This document shows positions 26,083-35,148 of a stretch of DNA of 48,492 nucleotides, in pieces. Source of the DNA: an uncultured Verrucomicrobia subdivision 3 bacterium (GTDB lineage: Bacteria; Verrucomicrobiota; Verrucomicrobiia; Limisphaerales; UBA11358); NCBI GenBank assembly GCA_903884535.1, contig CAISEZ010000047.1, positions 1-48,492 of the forward strand, in the 5' to 3' direction. A program made the position numbers and the translations under genes. How positions within the stretch are numbered: the first letter of the stretch is position 1; each line of letters begins with the position of its first letter. The notes under the pieces are model-generated. The model saw only the letters and a program-made list of their open reading frames with translations, was not told where the DNA came from and searched no databases.

Positions 26083-29000
26083 ATGAACACCCGCTCCGGC
26101 AAACTTAGCTATCGTTTAAACTCCTCCTGGCTGACGCTGATGCTAGCCAGCTTGATGGTCTTGATATTGCAGAGCGCACAGGCGGCGCTCTATTTGACCG
26201 AGTCATTCAACTACACCGCTGGTGCCCTTGGCGTCTCGCCAGCCAATGGAACTTGGGACACAACCGCGAGGTCTGCGATCAACGTGACTGCGACTGGCCT
26301 CACCGGGCCAACGGGCTTTCCCGCCTCCAGTGGGAATGACGTCACCATCGGCAACACCGGCCACAACCAGCAAAATTTTAACACGTTTGCGAGTTCGGGA
26401 ACCATCGTTAGCGGGACGGTCTATGCCTGCTTCCTGTTGAAGGTGACCTCGAGCGGCAGCATGCGAAGTGCGGACACCACCACTTCGCCAAATTACAACG
26501 ATGCCTTTACTTTGGCCCTTCAAAACGCAACTTCGCCCGCCTCGCCTTTTTGCAGTGTTCGTTTGATTAACAGCAGTGGAATTAAAATCGGGTTGGCAAA
26601 AGATGGCGGAGCAGGCACCTATCGGAGCACCGCGTTAACGGCGAATACCACTTACATGGTGGTGGTGAAATACGATTTTTCGACCACTCCAAATACCGCG
26701 AGCTTTTGGATTCTTTCAACTTACTCGGGCACTGAGGCGGGTGCGGGTGCTGCGGATGTCACGATCAATACCGGATCCGATCTCGCCCCGGGCGCGGCCG
26801 GTTTGGGTCAATGTTATCTTTCCGATGCCGCCGGCGGCACTTTCCAAGTGGATGAATTGCGCATTGGTTCGACCTGGCAGGACGTGACGGGCGGAGCGCC
26901 CGCGGGACCGGCGGCGAAACTCGCGTTCACCACGCAGCCCGCCAACGCTGCGCCGGGTGCCACCATGAGTGCCGTCGTGGTCCAGGCGCAGGATGCGGGC
27001 GGCTTGGCCGTCGCCACCAACAACGTGCCCGTCACGCTCACGTTGACGGCGGGCAGCGGCACGTTGAGCGGCACGCTCACGCAGAACACGGATGCGAGTG
27101 GCAAGGCGACGTTCAGCAACTTGAGCATCAACACCGCCGGAACTGGAAAGCAACTGACGGCGGCGGCTTCGGGCATCGGTGCGGGCTTGTCGAGCGTGGT
27201 GAGCAGCAATTTTTCAATTGTGGCACCTTCCGTCGGAGTGAAGCTGGGATTCACGACGCAACCGCCTGTAGCGACCTTGGTCAACGCGACCATGGGTGCG
27301 GTGGTGGTGCAGGTGCAGGACGTGAACGGGGTTTCAATCGCGTCCAACAATGTGCCCATCACGATGGCGTTGAGCGCCGGCAGCGGAACCTTGAGCGGAA
27401 CCCTCACGCAAAACTCCGACGCGACCGGCAAGGCGACCTTTGGCGACTTGAGCATCAACACGGTTGGAGTCGGCGACCAATTCACCGCCAGCGCTTCGGG
27501 GATTGGCACCGGTTTGACGAACGCGGTCAGCAGCACATTCTCCATCACCAATGGCGTCACGCCGCCGCCTAGCACCAACGGACCGCTCATCACGCAGATT
27601 TTATTGATCCCCGAGGGAGTGGTTTTAAGCGGTGTGAATGGAGCGCCCGGATCGAATTACAACGTCCTTACCTCGTCAGATGTTTCTCAGACGGCGACCA
27701 ATTGGGTTCCGTCCACCTACGCCAATTATGACGCCAATGGAAATTTTATCATCACCAATCCCGCTCCGTCCATTTTGGCCGGCCAATTCTACCGCCTGGC
27801 AACCACGGTGAACACGAAGTTGACGCCGCCTTCGATCAATCAGTCGCCAGGAAGCCTGACAGTGGCGGTCGGCCAGACGGCAACCTTCACCGTCGTCGCC
27901 TCCGGTCCGCAGTTAATTTACCAGTGGTATTTTGCCGGCAACCCGTTGCCTGGCCAGAGAAGTTCCACGCTGACCATCAACAATTGCCAGGCGGGCAACG
28001 CGGGCAGCTACTACGTCATTGTCGCCAACGGCGCGGGCGCAGCCAGCAGTGCGACGGCCACGCTGCGCGTCGGAAATTACGCGCCGACCATCACGCTCCA
28101 GCCCGTGGGCCAGACCAACTATGTCGGCGGCACCACGATCTTCCGCGCTTTGGCCGACGGCACCCAGCCCCTCGCTTACCAGTGGTATCACAACGATATT
28201 TCCACGCCTGTCACCGGCGCGACCAATGCAACGCTCACGTTGAATAATTTGCAGCCGGGCGACGCCGGAACTTACTTTGTCGTTGTCACCGGGGCAGTCG
28301 CGCCCGCCGCGACCAGTGGTTCTGCGTCGCTTGGTGTGAATACCGCGCCGGCCGCGTTGCCCTACACCAACGTGGTGGGCTTTGCCGCGCTGGCCGGCGT
28401 GACCGGCGGCGCTGCCGGCACGAACGTTTACACCGGCGACTATTTGACCTTCAGCAATTATGTGCGCCACACCGAGGCGCTGATCATCAATGTGACCAAC
28501 TTGATCCAAGGACCCGGGCCGGCCGTGGATTCTTATTGTTACGTATACGGCAACAACAAAACCATCATTGGCATCGGCACCAACGCCGGCTTGGCGGGAA
28601 TTGATCTCCGTATCAATGCCACAAACATCATCGTCCAAAACCTGTTCCTTCCGGTCACGCCGATTGGCACGAACGACGGCATCACCATTGACGGTGGCAC
28701 CAAGGGCACTGGCAAATACATCTGGATTGACCACTGCACGGTTTCCAACGCGCAGGACGGTTCGATTGACATCACCAAAGGTGCGGACTATGTCACGCTG
28801 TCCTGGTGCAAATTTGAATACGCGCCAAAAACGCCAAACTTCACTCACGAACTCGTTGATCTGATCGGCTCCAGCGACAGTGATTTTGTGAACAATAATC
28901 CGTTCCACGTCACCATTCATCACTGCTGGTATGCGGACAACGCCATCGAGCGCATGCCGTCCGTGCGCCACGGCCTGGTGCATGTCTTCAACTGTTATTA

Positions 29001-29352
29001 CACCTGTTCCGGCAACAATTATTGCGTCCGCACCCGCATCGGCTCCGAGGTGCTGGTGGAAAACACCTTTTTCTCCGGCGTGCAGAATCCTTGGGAACTC
29101 CTCACCACCACCGGCACCACCGGCCTGCTCCGCGCCGTCGGCAACAACGTCACCGGTCCCGGCGACACATCAAACGGGAACACTTGGGCCAACGGCTGGT
29201 ATCCCGGCCAGTCGCTCATTCCCGGCACCGATACATTGTCCAATCTGATGCCCATTCCTTACGTTTATGTCAACGCTCTGGATACAGCCGCCGACGCCGC
29301 ATTTTACGTTCCCACATACGCCGGGAACGGAAAATATCCGTATGCGCCGTGA
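26083..29352 (+). CDS. Secreted pectate lyase (PL1) with Ig-like domains
   Basis: 1089 residues. A long signal peptide (1-35) is followed by a beta-rich N-terminal domain (36-275). Two near-identical Ig-like repeats start at about 279 and 387 (K-L-x-F-T-T-Q-P...). A short module at about 500-575 contains Y-N-V-L-T-S-S and Q-F-Y-R-L. Two Ig-like domains start at about 582 and 665 (Y-Q-W-Y motifs). The catalytic beta-helix spans about 764-1089, with W-I-D-H at 881-884 and R-M-P-S-V-R-H-G at 957-964, the Arg-containing signature of family 1 polysaccharide lyases. It should cleave polygalacturonan outside the cell. It is followed by a strong terminator and flanked by a 107-bp direct repeat. Confidence 0.88.
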   Translation: MNTRSGKLSYRLNSSWLTLMLASLMVLILQSAQAALYLTESFNYTAGALGVSPANGTWDTTARSAINVTATGLTGPTGFPASSGNDVTIGNTGHNQQNFNTFASSGTIVSGTVYACFLLKVTSSGSMRSADTTTSPNYNDAFTLALQNATSPASPFCSVRLINSSGIKIGLAKDGGAGTYRSTALTANTTYMVVVKYDFSTTPNTASFWILSTYSGTEAGAGAADVTINTGSDLAPGAAGLGQCYLSDAAGGTFQVDELRIGSTWQDVTGGAPAGPAAKLAFTTQPANAAPGATMSAVVVQAQDAGGLAVATNNVPVTLTLTAGSGTLSGTLTQNTDASGKATFSNLSINTAGTGKQLTAAASGIGAGLSSVVSSNFSIVAPSVGVKLGFTTQPPVATLVNATMGAVVVQVQDVNGVSIASNNVPITMALSAGSGTLSGTLTQNSDATGKATFGDLSINTVGVGDQFTASASGIGTGLTNAVSSTFSITNGVTPPPSTNGPLITQILLIPEGVVLSGVNGAPGSNYNVLTSSDVSQTATNWVPSTYANYDANGNFIITNPAPSILAGQFYRLATTVNTKLTPPSINQSPGSLTVAVGQTATFTVVASGPQLIYQWYFAGNPLPGQRSSTLTINNCQAGNAGSYYVIVANGAGAASSATATLRVGNYAPTITLQPVGQTNYVGGTTIFRALADGTQPLAYQWYHNDISTPVTGATNATLTLNNLQPGDAGTYFVVVTGAVAPAATSGSASLGVNTAPAALPYTNVVGFAALAGVTGGAAGTNVYTGDYLTFSNYVRHTEALIINVTNLIQGPGPAVDSYCYVYGNNKTIIGIGTNAGLAGIDLRINATNIIVQNLFLPVTPIGTNDGITIDGGTKGTGKYIWIDHCTVSNAQDGSIDITKGADYVTLSWCKFEYAPKTPNFTHELVDLIGSSDSDFVNNNPFHVTIHHCWYADNAIERMPSVRHGLVHVFNCYYTCSGNNYCVRTRIGSEVLVENTFFSGVQNPWELLTTTGTTGLLRAVGNNVTGPGDTSNGNTWANGWYPGQSLIPGTDTLSNLMPIPYVYVNALDTAADAAFYVPTYAGNGKYPYAP

Positions 29353-29375
29353 GCTAAAACATACTTGAAATATTG

Positions 29376-29412
29376 AAGGGCGGGCTACCGTGCCCGCCCT
29401 TTTATTTTTCCC
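29376..29412 (+). terminator. Rho-independent terminator after the pectate lyase
   Basis: Ten-bp stem AAGGGCGGGC / GCCCGCCCTT with a TACCGT loop, then TTATTTTT. It lies 23 bases after the stop codon and reaches the 3' end of the convergent methyltransferase gene, so it may also slow transcription from that side. Confidence 0.9.
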
Positions 29413-30331
29413 CGCTCGCCAGAATGGTCTGGAAATGTGGCGGCTGTTCTTCGGCAGCGACGATGCTGATTTCAATCTTCTTGAAACCGGCGGCTTCGAG
29501 CCAGCGGTGCAAATCGCTTTCGGCAAAGCCCAGCCAGCGGTCGCCGTAAAGTTCATGCGCTTTCTCGAAGTTGTGCTTCAACAAATCCAGAATTAAAATC
29601 TGGCCGTGTGGTTTCAATAGTTTTGCCGCGCTCGCCAAAGCCGCCGCCGGGTCGGCGGCGTGATGCAAAGCCTGGCTCAGGATCACGAGGTCCACGCTGT
29701 TCGCTTCGATGGGCGGATTTTGCAAATCGCCCTGACGAAACTCCAAATTCTTCAGATGGTTTTTCTTCGCCTTGGCCGCACCGAACGCCACAATTTTCTC
29801 CGAGTTGTCCACGGCAATGACCTTTTTGCAGCGGCGCGCGAGCAACTCGCTCAACAATCCTTCGCCCGCGCCCAAATCCGCGACGGTGATGGCTGGTAGC
29901 ATCCGCAGCAACAAATGTCCAAACGCCTGCCACGAACGTCCGGGGCCGTAAACACGGTCAAACCGGCCGGCCACTTGATTGAAATAAACCTGCGCCTGCT
30001 CTTTGCGGCGGGCGAGGACACGCTTCAAATTAATCTGGTCGCTGCCGTGTTCGGTGAGTTCCTTCGCGCCGCGGATGGCGAGTTGGATGAATTCACTCGC
30101 GACGGAATCCGCCTGCGGATTGAGCCGGTAAAAAGTGCGCTTGCCCTCCCGCCGCGATTTGACCAGCGCACATTCGGCCAGCAGGCCGAGGTGCGTCGAG
30201 ATGCGCGACTGGCCGAGCCGTGTCACTTCCTGGAGTTCGTTGACCGAAAGTTCGTCCTGCTCCAGCAGCGCGACGATGCGCAACCGCGTCGGGTCGGACA
30301 AGGCGCGCAGGGATTTTAGGGTTGAGGTCAT
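29402..30331 (-). CDS. ArsR-family regulator fused to a SAM-dependent methyltransferase domain (SahR-like)
   Basis: 309 residues. The winged helix at about 4-75 contains L-R-A-L-S-D-P-T-R-L-R-I-V-A-L-L and S-R-I-S-T-H-L-G-L-L. A class I methyltransferase fold follows, with motif I V-A-D-L-G-A-G-E-G-L-L-S-E at 150-162 and the acidic V-D-N-S at 174-177. The ATG at 30329-30331 is chosen because it precedes the HTH. It is divergent from metK-ahcY. Proteobacterial SahR has this architecture and represses SAM-cycle genes in response to S-adenosylhomocysteine. By architecture and position I infer the same role here; catalysis of methyl transfer is not excluded. Its last 107 coding bases are duplicated at 25789-25895. 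Confidence 0.85.
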   Translation of the reverse strand: MTSTLKSLRALSDPTRLRIVALLEQDELSVNELQEVTRLGQSRISTHLGLLAECALVKSRREGKRTFYRLNPQADSVASEFIQLAIRGAKELTEHGSDQINLKRVLARRKEQAQVYFNQVAGRFDRVYGPGRSWQAFGHLLLRMLPAITVADLGAGEGLLSELLARRCKKVIAVDNSEKIVAFGAAKAKKNHLKNLEFRQGDLQNPPIEANSVDLVILSQALHHAADPAAALASAAKLLKPHGQILILDLLKHNFEKAHELYGDRWLGFAESDLHRWLEAAGFKKIEISIVAAEEQPPHFQTILASGEK

Positions 30332-30367
30332 GTAATTCCGGCGCGGCGAACTTTTTACAGAAAGCAT

Positions 30368-30395
30368 TTGACGCGCTTCAATTCAGATATATCAT
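30368..30395 (+). promoter_or_regulatory. Probable metK promoter
   Basis: TTGACG at 30368-30373, a 16-base spacer and TATCAT at 30390-30395 fit a sigma70-type promoter (5 of 6 bases in each box). Transcription would start near 30402, about 40 bases before the metK ATG. The -10 box overlaps a GATATATC palindrome that may be an operator. Confidence 0.5.
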
Positions 30396-30412
30396 CCTAT
30401 CCAGATACGTCA
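30384..30412. promoter_or_regulatory. Candidate operator pair CAGATAYRTCA
   Basis: CAGATATATCA (30384-30394) and CAGATACGTCA (30402-30412) are direct repeats 18 bases apart. The first contains the perfect palindrome GATATATC and the second the near-palindrome GATACGTC. They cover the -10 and -35 boxes of both divergent promoters, as expected for a repressor shared by metK and its regulator. Confidence 0.45.
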
Positions 30413-30413
30413 A
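30386..30413 (-). promoter_or_regulatory. Probable divergent promoter of the SahR-like gene
   Basis: On the minus strand TTGACG (30413-30408), a 16-base spacer and TATATC (30391-30386) form a weaker sigma70-like promoter. It lies face to face with, and overlaps, the metK promoter. Confidence 0.4.
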
Positions 30414-30443
30414 TATGTTGTTGGCGTAAAACCAAAATAATAC

Positions 30444-31613
30444 ATGAGCAATCGTTACATCTTTTCTTCCGAATCCGTCGGCGAAGGCCATCCGGACAAA
30501 GTCGCTGACACCATTTCCGACGCCGTGCTGGACGCCTGTCTGGCGCAGGACAAGTTCAGCCGCGTCGCGTGTGAAACCTACGTGAAGTCCAACATCGCCA
30601 TCATCGGCGGTGAAATCACCACCAAGGCCAAGCTGGACTTCGTGAAAATCGCCCGCGATGCCATCCGCGAAATCGGCTACGTCAATGACGACGACGTATT
30701 TCATGCGGATAAAGTTTTTGTCAATGTCATCGTGACGCAACAGTCGCCCGACATCGCGCAAGGCGTGGATGCCAAGAAAGCCAAAGGCAAAAAAACCGCG
30801 AAGCAGGGCGCGGGCGACCAGGGCTTGATGTTCGGTTACGCGTGCAATGAAACGCGCGAGCTGATGCCGGCACCGATCATGTTTGCACATCGTCTCGGCC
30901 GCGAACTCACGCGCATCCGCAAGGCGGGCGGCGCGGCGTGGCTGCGTCCGGACGCGAAGTCGCAGGTGTCGGTCGTTTATGAAAACGACAAGCCGGTCGC
31001 CATCTCCAACGTTGTCATTTCCACGCAGCACGCGGCAGATGTCGAACACGCCGAGATCGAACGTTTTTGCATTGAGAACGTCATCAAAAAAGTTCTCCCA
31101 AAGAATCTGCTCACGCCGAAAACGGAATTTCTGATCAACCCGACCGGCCGTTTTGTCGTCGGCGGACCGCAGGGCGACACCGGTTTGACTGGCCGCAAAA
31201 TCATTGTTGATACTTACGGCGGCATGGGCCGGCACGGCGGCGGCGCGTTCTCCGGCAAAGATCCGACGAAGGTCGATCGCAGCGCCGCCTACATGGGCCG
31301 CTGGGTCGCGAAGAACATTGTCGCAGCCGGACTCGCCACGCGTTGCGAACTGCAATTCGCTTACGCCATCGGCCATCCTGACCCGGTCAGCGTGCACGTC
31401 GAAACCTTCGGCACGAACACCGTGGACAATGACCGCATCATCAAAGCGGTGAACAAAGTGTTCAGCTTCCAGCCGTCCGACATCATTGACCAGCTCGACT
31501 TGCGCCGGCCGATTTACAGCAAGACCACGAATTACGGCCACTTCGGTAAGAGCGACAAAGATCTTACCTGGGAAGCGACGGACAAAGTGGCCGCGCTCAA
31601 GAAAGCAATTTAA
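30444..31613 (+). CDS. metK: S-adenosylmethionine synthetase
   Basis: 389 residues. MetK makes SAM from methionine and ATP. Motifs are [14 protein letters not shown] at the N-terminus, the [12 protein letters not shown] hexapeptide region, the P-loop-like [25 protein letters not shown] and H-P-D-P-V-S-V. A short Lys-rich insertion ([10 protein letters not shown]) precedes G-A-G-D-Q. The start has no evident Shine-Dalgarno. ahcY follows after 21 bases, so the two form a SAM synthesis/recycling operon, probably controlled by the divergent SahR-like regulator. Confidence 0.97.
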   Translation: MSNRYIFSSESVGEGHPDKVADTISDAVLDACLAQDKFSRVACETYVKSNIAIIGGEITTKAKLDFVKIARDAIREIGYVNDDDVFHADKVFVNVIVTQQSPDIAQGVDAKKAKGKKTAKQGAGDQGLMFGYACNETRELMPAPIMFAHRLGRELTRIRKAGGAAWLRPDAKSQVSVVYENDKPVAISNVVISTQHAADVEHAEIERFCIENVIKKVLPKNLLTPKTEFLINPTGRFVVGGPQGDTGLTGRKIIVDTYGGMGRHGGGAFSGKDPTKVDRSAAYMGRWVAKNIVAAGLATRCELQFAYAIGHPDPVSVHVETFGTNTVDNDRIIKAVNKVFSFQPSDIIDQLDLRRPIYSKTTNYGHFGKSDKDLTWEATDKVAALKKAI

Positions 31614-31634
31614 CCAATCAACGATCCACAAATT

Positions 31635-33167
31635 ATGTCCAAAATTAAATTATCTCCTTCGCGCCGGACCGTTCTTAAATTGAACGACAACGGCAAAGCC
31701 AACGCCGTCCTCGCTGAAGTCAGTGAAACCTTCGCCAAGTTCGCCGCGCAAACGCCGGCGGGCAAAGATTACATTGTCCGCGATTTCTCGCTCGCCGAGT
31801 GGGGCCGCAAGGAACTCAACGTGGCCGAACACGAAATGCCCGGCCTCATGTCCGTGCGCAAAAAATACGCCAAGACCAAACCGCTCAAAGGCGTGCGCAT
31901 CACCGGTTCGTTGCACATGACGATCCAGACCGCCGTGCTCATCGAAACGCTCGTTGCCCTCGGCGCGAACGTCCGCTGGGCGAGCTGCAATATTTTCTCC
32001 ACGCAGGATCACGCGGCGGCGGCCATTGCGGCCACCGGCACGCCGGTGTTCGCCTGGAAAGGTGAGACGCTCGAAGAATATTGGGAGCTCACGCTCAAGG
32101 CGATTTTGTTCCCCGGCGACCAAGGTCCCGAACTTGTCGTTGACGACGGCGGCGATGTGACGCTGCTCATCCACAAAGGCTATGAACTCGAAAAGGGTTC
32201 CAAGTGGGCTTATGAATCCAAGGGCGACAGCCATGAAGTTTCCGTTGTGAAAGCGCTGCTGCGCCGCCTCGCGACCGAGAAGCCCGGCCTATGGACGAAG
32301 ATTGTGAAAGATTGGAAGGGCGTTTCCGAAGAAACGACCACCGGTGTGCATCGCCTCTATCAGATGAAGGACGCGGGCACGTTGCTCGTTCCCGCCATCA
32401 ACGTGAACGATTCCGTCACCAAGTCGAAGTTCGACAATCTCTACGGCTGCCGTGAATCGCTCGCGGACGGCATCAAACGAGCCACCGACGTCATGCTCGC
32501 CGGCAAAGTCGCCGTCGTCTGCGGTTACGGCGATGTCGGCAAAGGCTGCGCCCATTCGCTCCGCGCCTACGGTTCCCGCGTGGTCGTCACTGAGATTGAT
32601 CCGATCAACGCGCTGCAAGCCGCGATGGAAGGTTTCGAAGTCAACACGGTGGAAAGCACGCTCGGCGTCGGCGACATTTACGTCACCACCACCGGCAACT
32701 GCGACATCATCACCGCCGCGCACATGCTGGCGATGAAAGACCAGGCCATCGTCTGCAACATCGGCCATTTCGACAACGAGATTCAGGTGGACGCACTGAA
32801 GAAAGTCAAAGGCGTGCGCATCGAAAACATTAAGCCGCAATACGACCGCTATCATCTGCCCGGCAACAAGAGCATCTACATGCTCGCCGAAGGCCGCCTG
32901 GTGAATCTTGGCTGCGCCACCGGCCATCCGTCGTTCGTCATGTCCAACTCCTTCACCAACCAGACCCTCGCGCAGATTGATCTCTGGGCGAACAAAGACA
33001 AATACGAGAAGTCGGTTTATCGCCTGTCCAAAAAGCTCGACGAAGAAGTCGCGCGTTTGCACCTCGAAAAAATCGGCGTGGTGCTGACCAAGCTGACGAA
33101 GGCGCAGGCTGATTATCTCAACGTGCCGGTGGAAGGACCTTACAAGCCGGAACACTATCGCTACTAA
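31635..33167 (+). CDS. ahcY: S-adenosylhomocysteine hydrolase
   Basis: 510 residues. AhcY splits S-adenosylhomocysteine into adenosine and homocysteine and so removes the product inhibitor of methyltransferases. Visible features are A-E-H-E-M-P-G-L-M near residue 65, [12 protein letters not shown], the NAD-binding G-Y-G-D-V-G-K-G at 297-304, [11 protein letters not shown] and the C-terminal K-P-E-H-Y-R-Y. It has the segment of about 40 residues around 175-225 that is present in the longer form of the enzyme. A strong terminator follows, closing the metK-ahcY operon. Confidence 0.97.
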   Translation: MSKIKLSPSRRTVLKLNDNGKANAVLAEVSETFAKFAAQTPAGKDYIVRDFSLAEWGRKELNVAEHEMPGLMSVRKKYAKTKPLKGVRITGSLHMTIQTAVLIETLVALGANVRWASCNIFSTQDHAAAAIAATGTPVFAWKGETLEEYWELTLKAILFPGDQGPELVVDDGGDVTLLIHKGYELEKGSKWAYESKGDSHEVSVVKALLRRLATEKPGLWTKIVKDWKGVSEETTTGVHRLYQMKDAGTLLVPAINVNDSVTKSKFDNLYGCRESLADGIKRATDVMLAGKVAVVCGYGDVGKGCAHSLRAYGSRVVVTEIDPINALQAAMEGFEVNTVESTLGVGDIYVTTTGNCDIITAAHMLAMKDQAIVCNIGHFDNEIQVDALKKVKGVRIENIKPQYDRYHLPGNKSIYMLAEGRLVNLGCATGHPSFVMSNSFTNQTLAQIDLWANKDKYEKSVYRLSKKLDEEVARLHLEKIGVVLTKLTKAQADYLNVPVEGPYKPEHYRY

Positions 33168-33211
33168 ATTAGTCGGGCTGTGCTGCCGCGCGGCCATATC
33201 GGATAATTCAT

Positions 33212-33246
33212 CCGGCGAACGGGCAACCGTTCGCCGGTTTTGTTTT
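33212..33246 (+). terminator. Rho-independent terminator of metK-ahcY
   Basis: Perfect 11-bp stem CCGGCGAACGG / CCGTTCGCCGG with a GCAA loop, followed by TTTTGTTTT. It lies 45 bases after the ahcY stop codon. Confidence 0.93.
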
Positions 33247-33406
33247 GTGAATTGACCTTGTCAATTTTCTGGCCGAAAAAATCTTGCAACCGGCATTCTT
33301 CGGCGCATAGTCGAGGGGTCAGCCCACGAGAGGTGTCGGGCACTGATGTTTAGGCTCCTGCACTTTCAGGTTGATGAAAACACAAAACACAACCAAAGGC
33401 TCAGCT

Positions 33407-33628
33407 ATGAAATCAAAGGAAGTCTTCGCACTCGTCGTCAGGATCATCGGCGTTCTGGGGATTGTTTCCGTGGTCCGGCATCTGACGGATGACATCACCG
33501 TGGGCGGCCAACCGCTTACCGCGATTTATTTTGTCCGCAAAATCATATATCTGGTGCTCGGCCTCTATTTTATCTGGGGCGCGCCGCAACTGGTGAAATT
33601 CGCGTATTCGGGCGAAGCCAAAGATTAA
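33407..33628 (+). CDS. Small two-helix membrane protein
   Basis: 73 residues with hydrophobic segments at about 7-25 (V-F-A-L-V-V-R-I-I-G-V-L-G-I-V) and 47-62 (I-I-Y-L-V-L-G-L-Y-F-I-W-G), joined by a loop with D-D-I-T-V-G-G-Q-P. The ATG at 33407 is preferred because AAAGG lies about 10 bases upstream; an ATG at 33374 would add 11 polar residues. I do not recognise the family. It stands alone between two unrelated genes, 160 bases after the metK-ahcY terminator. Confidence 0.6.
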   Translation: MKSKEVFALVVRIIGVLGIVSVVRHLTDDITVGGQPLTAIYFVRKIIYLVLGLYFIWGAPQLVKFAYSGEAKD

Positions 33629-33755
33629 ACGGAATCTCAGCCGGAATCATAAGCAGTATACCGCCAGCCGGTTCCGGGCGGGGGCCCCGATCCGGCGGTT
33701 GAAAGCCTTATGCGATTAAACTGGCTTCCTTATTGGTTCCAGTGCATCCTGCGAC

Positions 33756-34100
33756 ATGACTGCTATTAAGCCTGCCCGCCGTTCCGCCGCCCGTTCCACC
33801 ACTTTGGCCCGTTCGAAACGCGCCGCCGCGCCGCGCAAAACGGTTCGGTCGGTGGCCGTCAGCAAACCGGCGCCCGCGGCAAAAGCGATCAAGCCGGCGC
33901 GCATCCCGCTCAAACCGCTGGCCAGCGGCCAGGTCTGGCTCGTCGGCGACGCGCATCTCAAAGTGGAGATGATCGGCAAATTGCTGGTGCATTACAAACT
34001 CGCCAAGCCCTCGGCCGTGCGCACGCCGACCTCCATCGCCGGCATTTCCACGCTGATGAAGTTCATGAAAAAGAGCAAGGCGGTTTTGATCCAGGGTTAA
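33756..34100 (+). CDS. Small basic protein with Ala/Lys/Arg-rich N-terminus
   Basis: 114 residues, unrecognised. Residues 1-55 are low-complexity and very basic (repeated K-P-A, R-S-A-A-R-S, A-A-K-A-I-K-P-A-R), like the tails of bacterial histone H1-like proteins. Residues 56-114 look folded: G-Q-V-W-L-V-G-D-A-H-L-K-V-E-M-I-G-K-L-L, then a basic loop and L-M-K-F-M-K-K-S-K-A-V-L. Nucleic-acid binding through the tail is plausible but not shown. The start ATG is followed at once by coding-like sequence; no close neighbour shares a transcript with it. Confidence 0.5.
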   Translation: MTAIKPARRSAARSTTLARSKRAAAPRKTVRSVAVSKPAPAAKAIKPARIPLKPLASGQVWLVGDAHLKVEMIGKLLVHYKLAKPSAVRTPTSIAGISTLMKFMKKSKAVLIQG

Positions 34101-34183
34101 TCCTTCTGCGGATCCGCTGATGGCCGACAATTCTGTCCGCTGCGCGCTTGAATCCTTGTCCTTGATTGCGGAACATTTGAAAT

Positions 34184-35068
34184 ATGTTTCGCATCGGCAT
34201 GGATCTCGGCGGCACGAAAATCGAAGGCATCGTCCTTGACGCCCACGGCAAGGAACTTTTTCGCAAGCGCGTGGAAACGCAGCGCGAGCAGGGCTATTGG
34301 CCGATTCTTAACCGCATCAAAGCGCTGCACGACGACCTCGCCGGCAGCATAGCCAACGCGCCGCACACCTTCGGCATCGGCACGCCCGGCACGGTTTCGC
34401 CACGCACCGGCCTCCTGAAAAATTCCAACACGGTTTGCATGAACGGCCAGCCGGTCAAAGCGGATTTGGAAAAACTGCTCGGCCGGAAAATTGAAATTCA
34501 GAACGACGCCAATTGTTTCGCACTCGCCGAAGCGCTGCACGGCGCGGGCCGCGGCAAGAAACTGGTTTTCGGCGTCATCATGGGCACCGGCTGCGGCGGC
34601 GGCATCGTTTACAACGGCGAGGTAATTTCCGGGCCGCAAGGCATCGCCGGCGAATGGGGCCACATGTCCATCAACCCGCACGGGCCGCGCTGTTACTGCG
34701 GCCAGCTCGGCTGCGTGGAAACTTTAATCAGCGGCGGCGGCATGGAGGCGCGCTACGCGGAACAGTTCGGCGTGAACAAATCGCTCCGGGAAATTGAAAA
34801 GGGATTTTACGCCGGCCAGCCCGACGCGGTGGCGTTCATGAAAATGTTCTTCCGCCACTTCGGCCGCGCCATCGCCAATCTCATTGACGTGCTGGATCCG
34901 GACGTGATCGTGCTCGGCGGCGGCGTTTCCAAGTTCGATGCGCTTTACACAGACGGCTTGGCAGACGTGGCGAAATTTGTTTTCAACGATTCACTCGAAA
35001 CGCCGATTGTGAAACATCAGATCGGCGATTCCGCCGGCGTGCTCGGCGCGGCGCTGGTGGGCATTTGA
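34184..35068 (+). CDS. ROK-family sugar kinase
   Basis: 294 residues. The ATP-binding D-L-G-G-T-K is at about 8-13. A central N-D-A-N-C-F-A-L-A-E precedes G-T-G-C-G-G-G-I. The ROK zinc signature reads E-W-G-H-M-S...C-Y-C-G-Q-L-G-C-V-E-T, with all three cysteines and the histidine present. V-L-G-G-G-V-S is in the C-terminal domain. There is no DNA-binding N-terminus, so this is an enzyme (glucokinase, fructokinase or N-acetylhexosamine kinase type) rather than a NagC-like repressor. The exact sugar cannot be read from the sequence. It is probably monocistronic, or co-transcribed with the peptidase 80 bases on. Confidence 0.9.
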   Translation: MFRIGMDLGGTKIEGIVLDAHGKELFRKRVETQREQGYWPILNRIKALHDDLAGSIANAPHTFGIGTPGTVSPRTGLLKNSNTVCMNGQPVKADLEKLLGRKIEIQNDANCFALAEALHGAGRGKKLVFGVIMGTGCGGGIVYNGEVISGPQGIAGEWGHMSINPHGPRCYCGQLGCVETLISGGGMEARYAEQFGVNKSLREIEKGFYAGQPDAVAFMKMFFRHFGRAIANLIDVLDPDVIVLGGGVSKFDALYTDGLADVAKFVFNDSLETPIVKHQIGDSAGVLGAALVGI

Positions 35069-35148
35069 CGGAATTTATCGCGGCTCCCGCGAATTGAATT
35101 CCGATAATTCTGTTTCCCTTCGCCGCTGGTTTCTCACATTTTGTCGGC

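Noticed and set aside
30332..30443. SAM or SAH riboswitch before metK
   Set aside because: The leader after the predicted start is only about 40 bases and shows no fitting stems; control by the divergent SahR-like protein explains the region better.
30378..31631. 417-codon minus-strand frame opposite metK
   Set aside because: Antisense shadow of metK with no recognisable domain.
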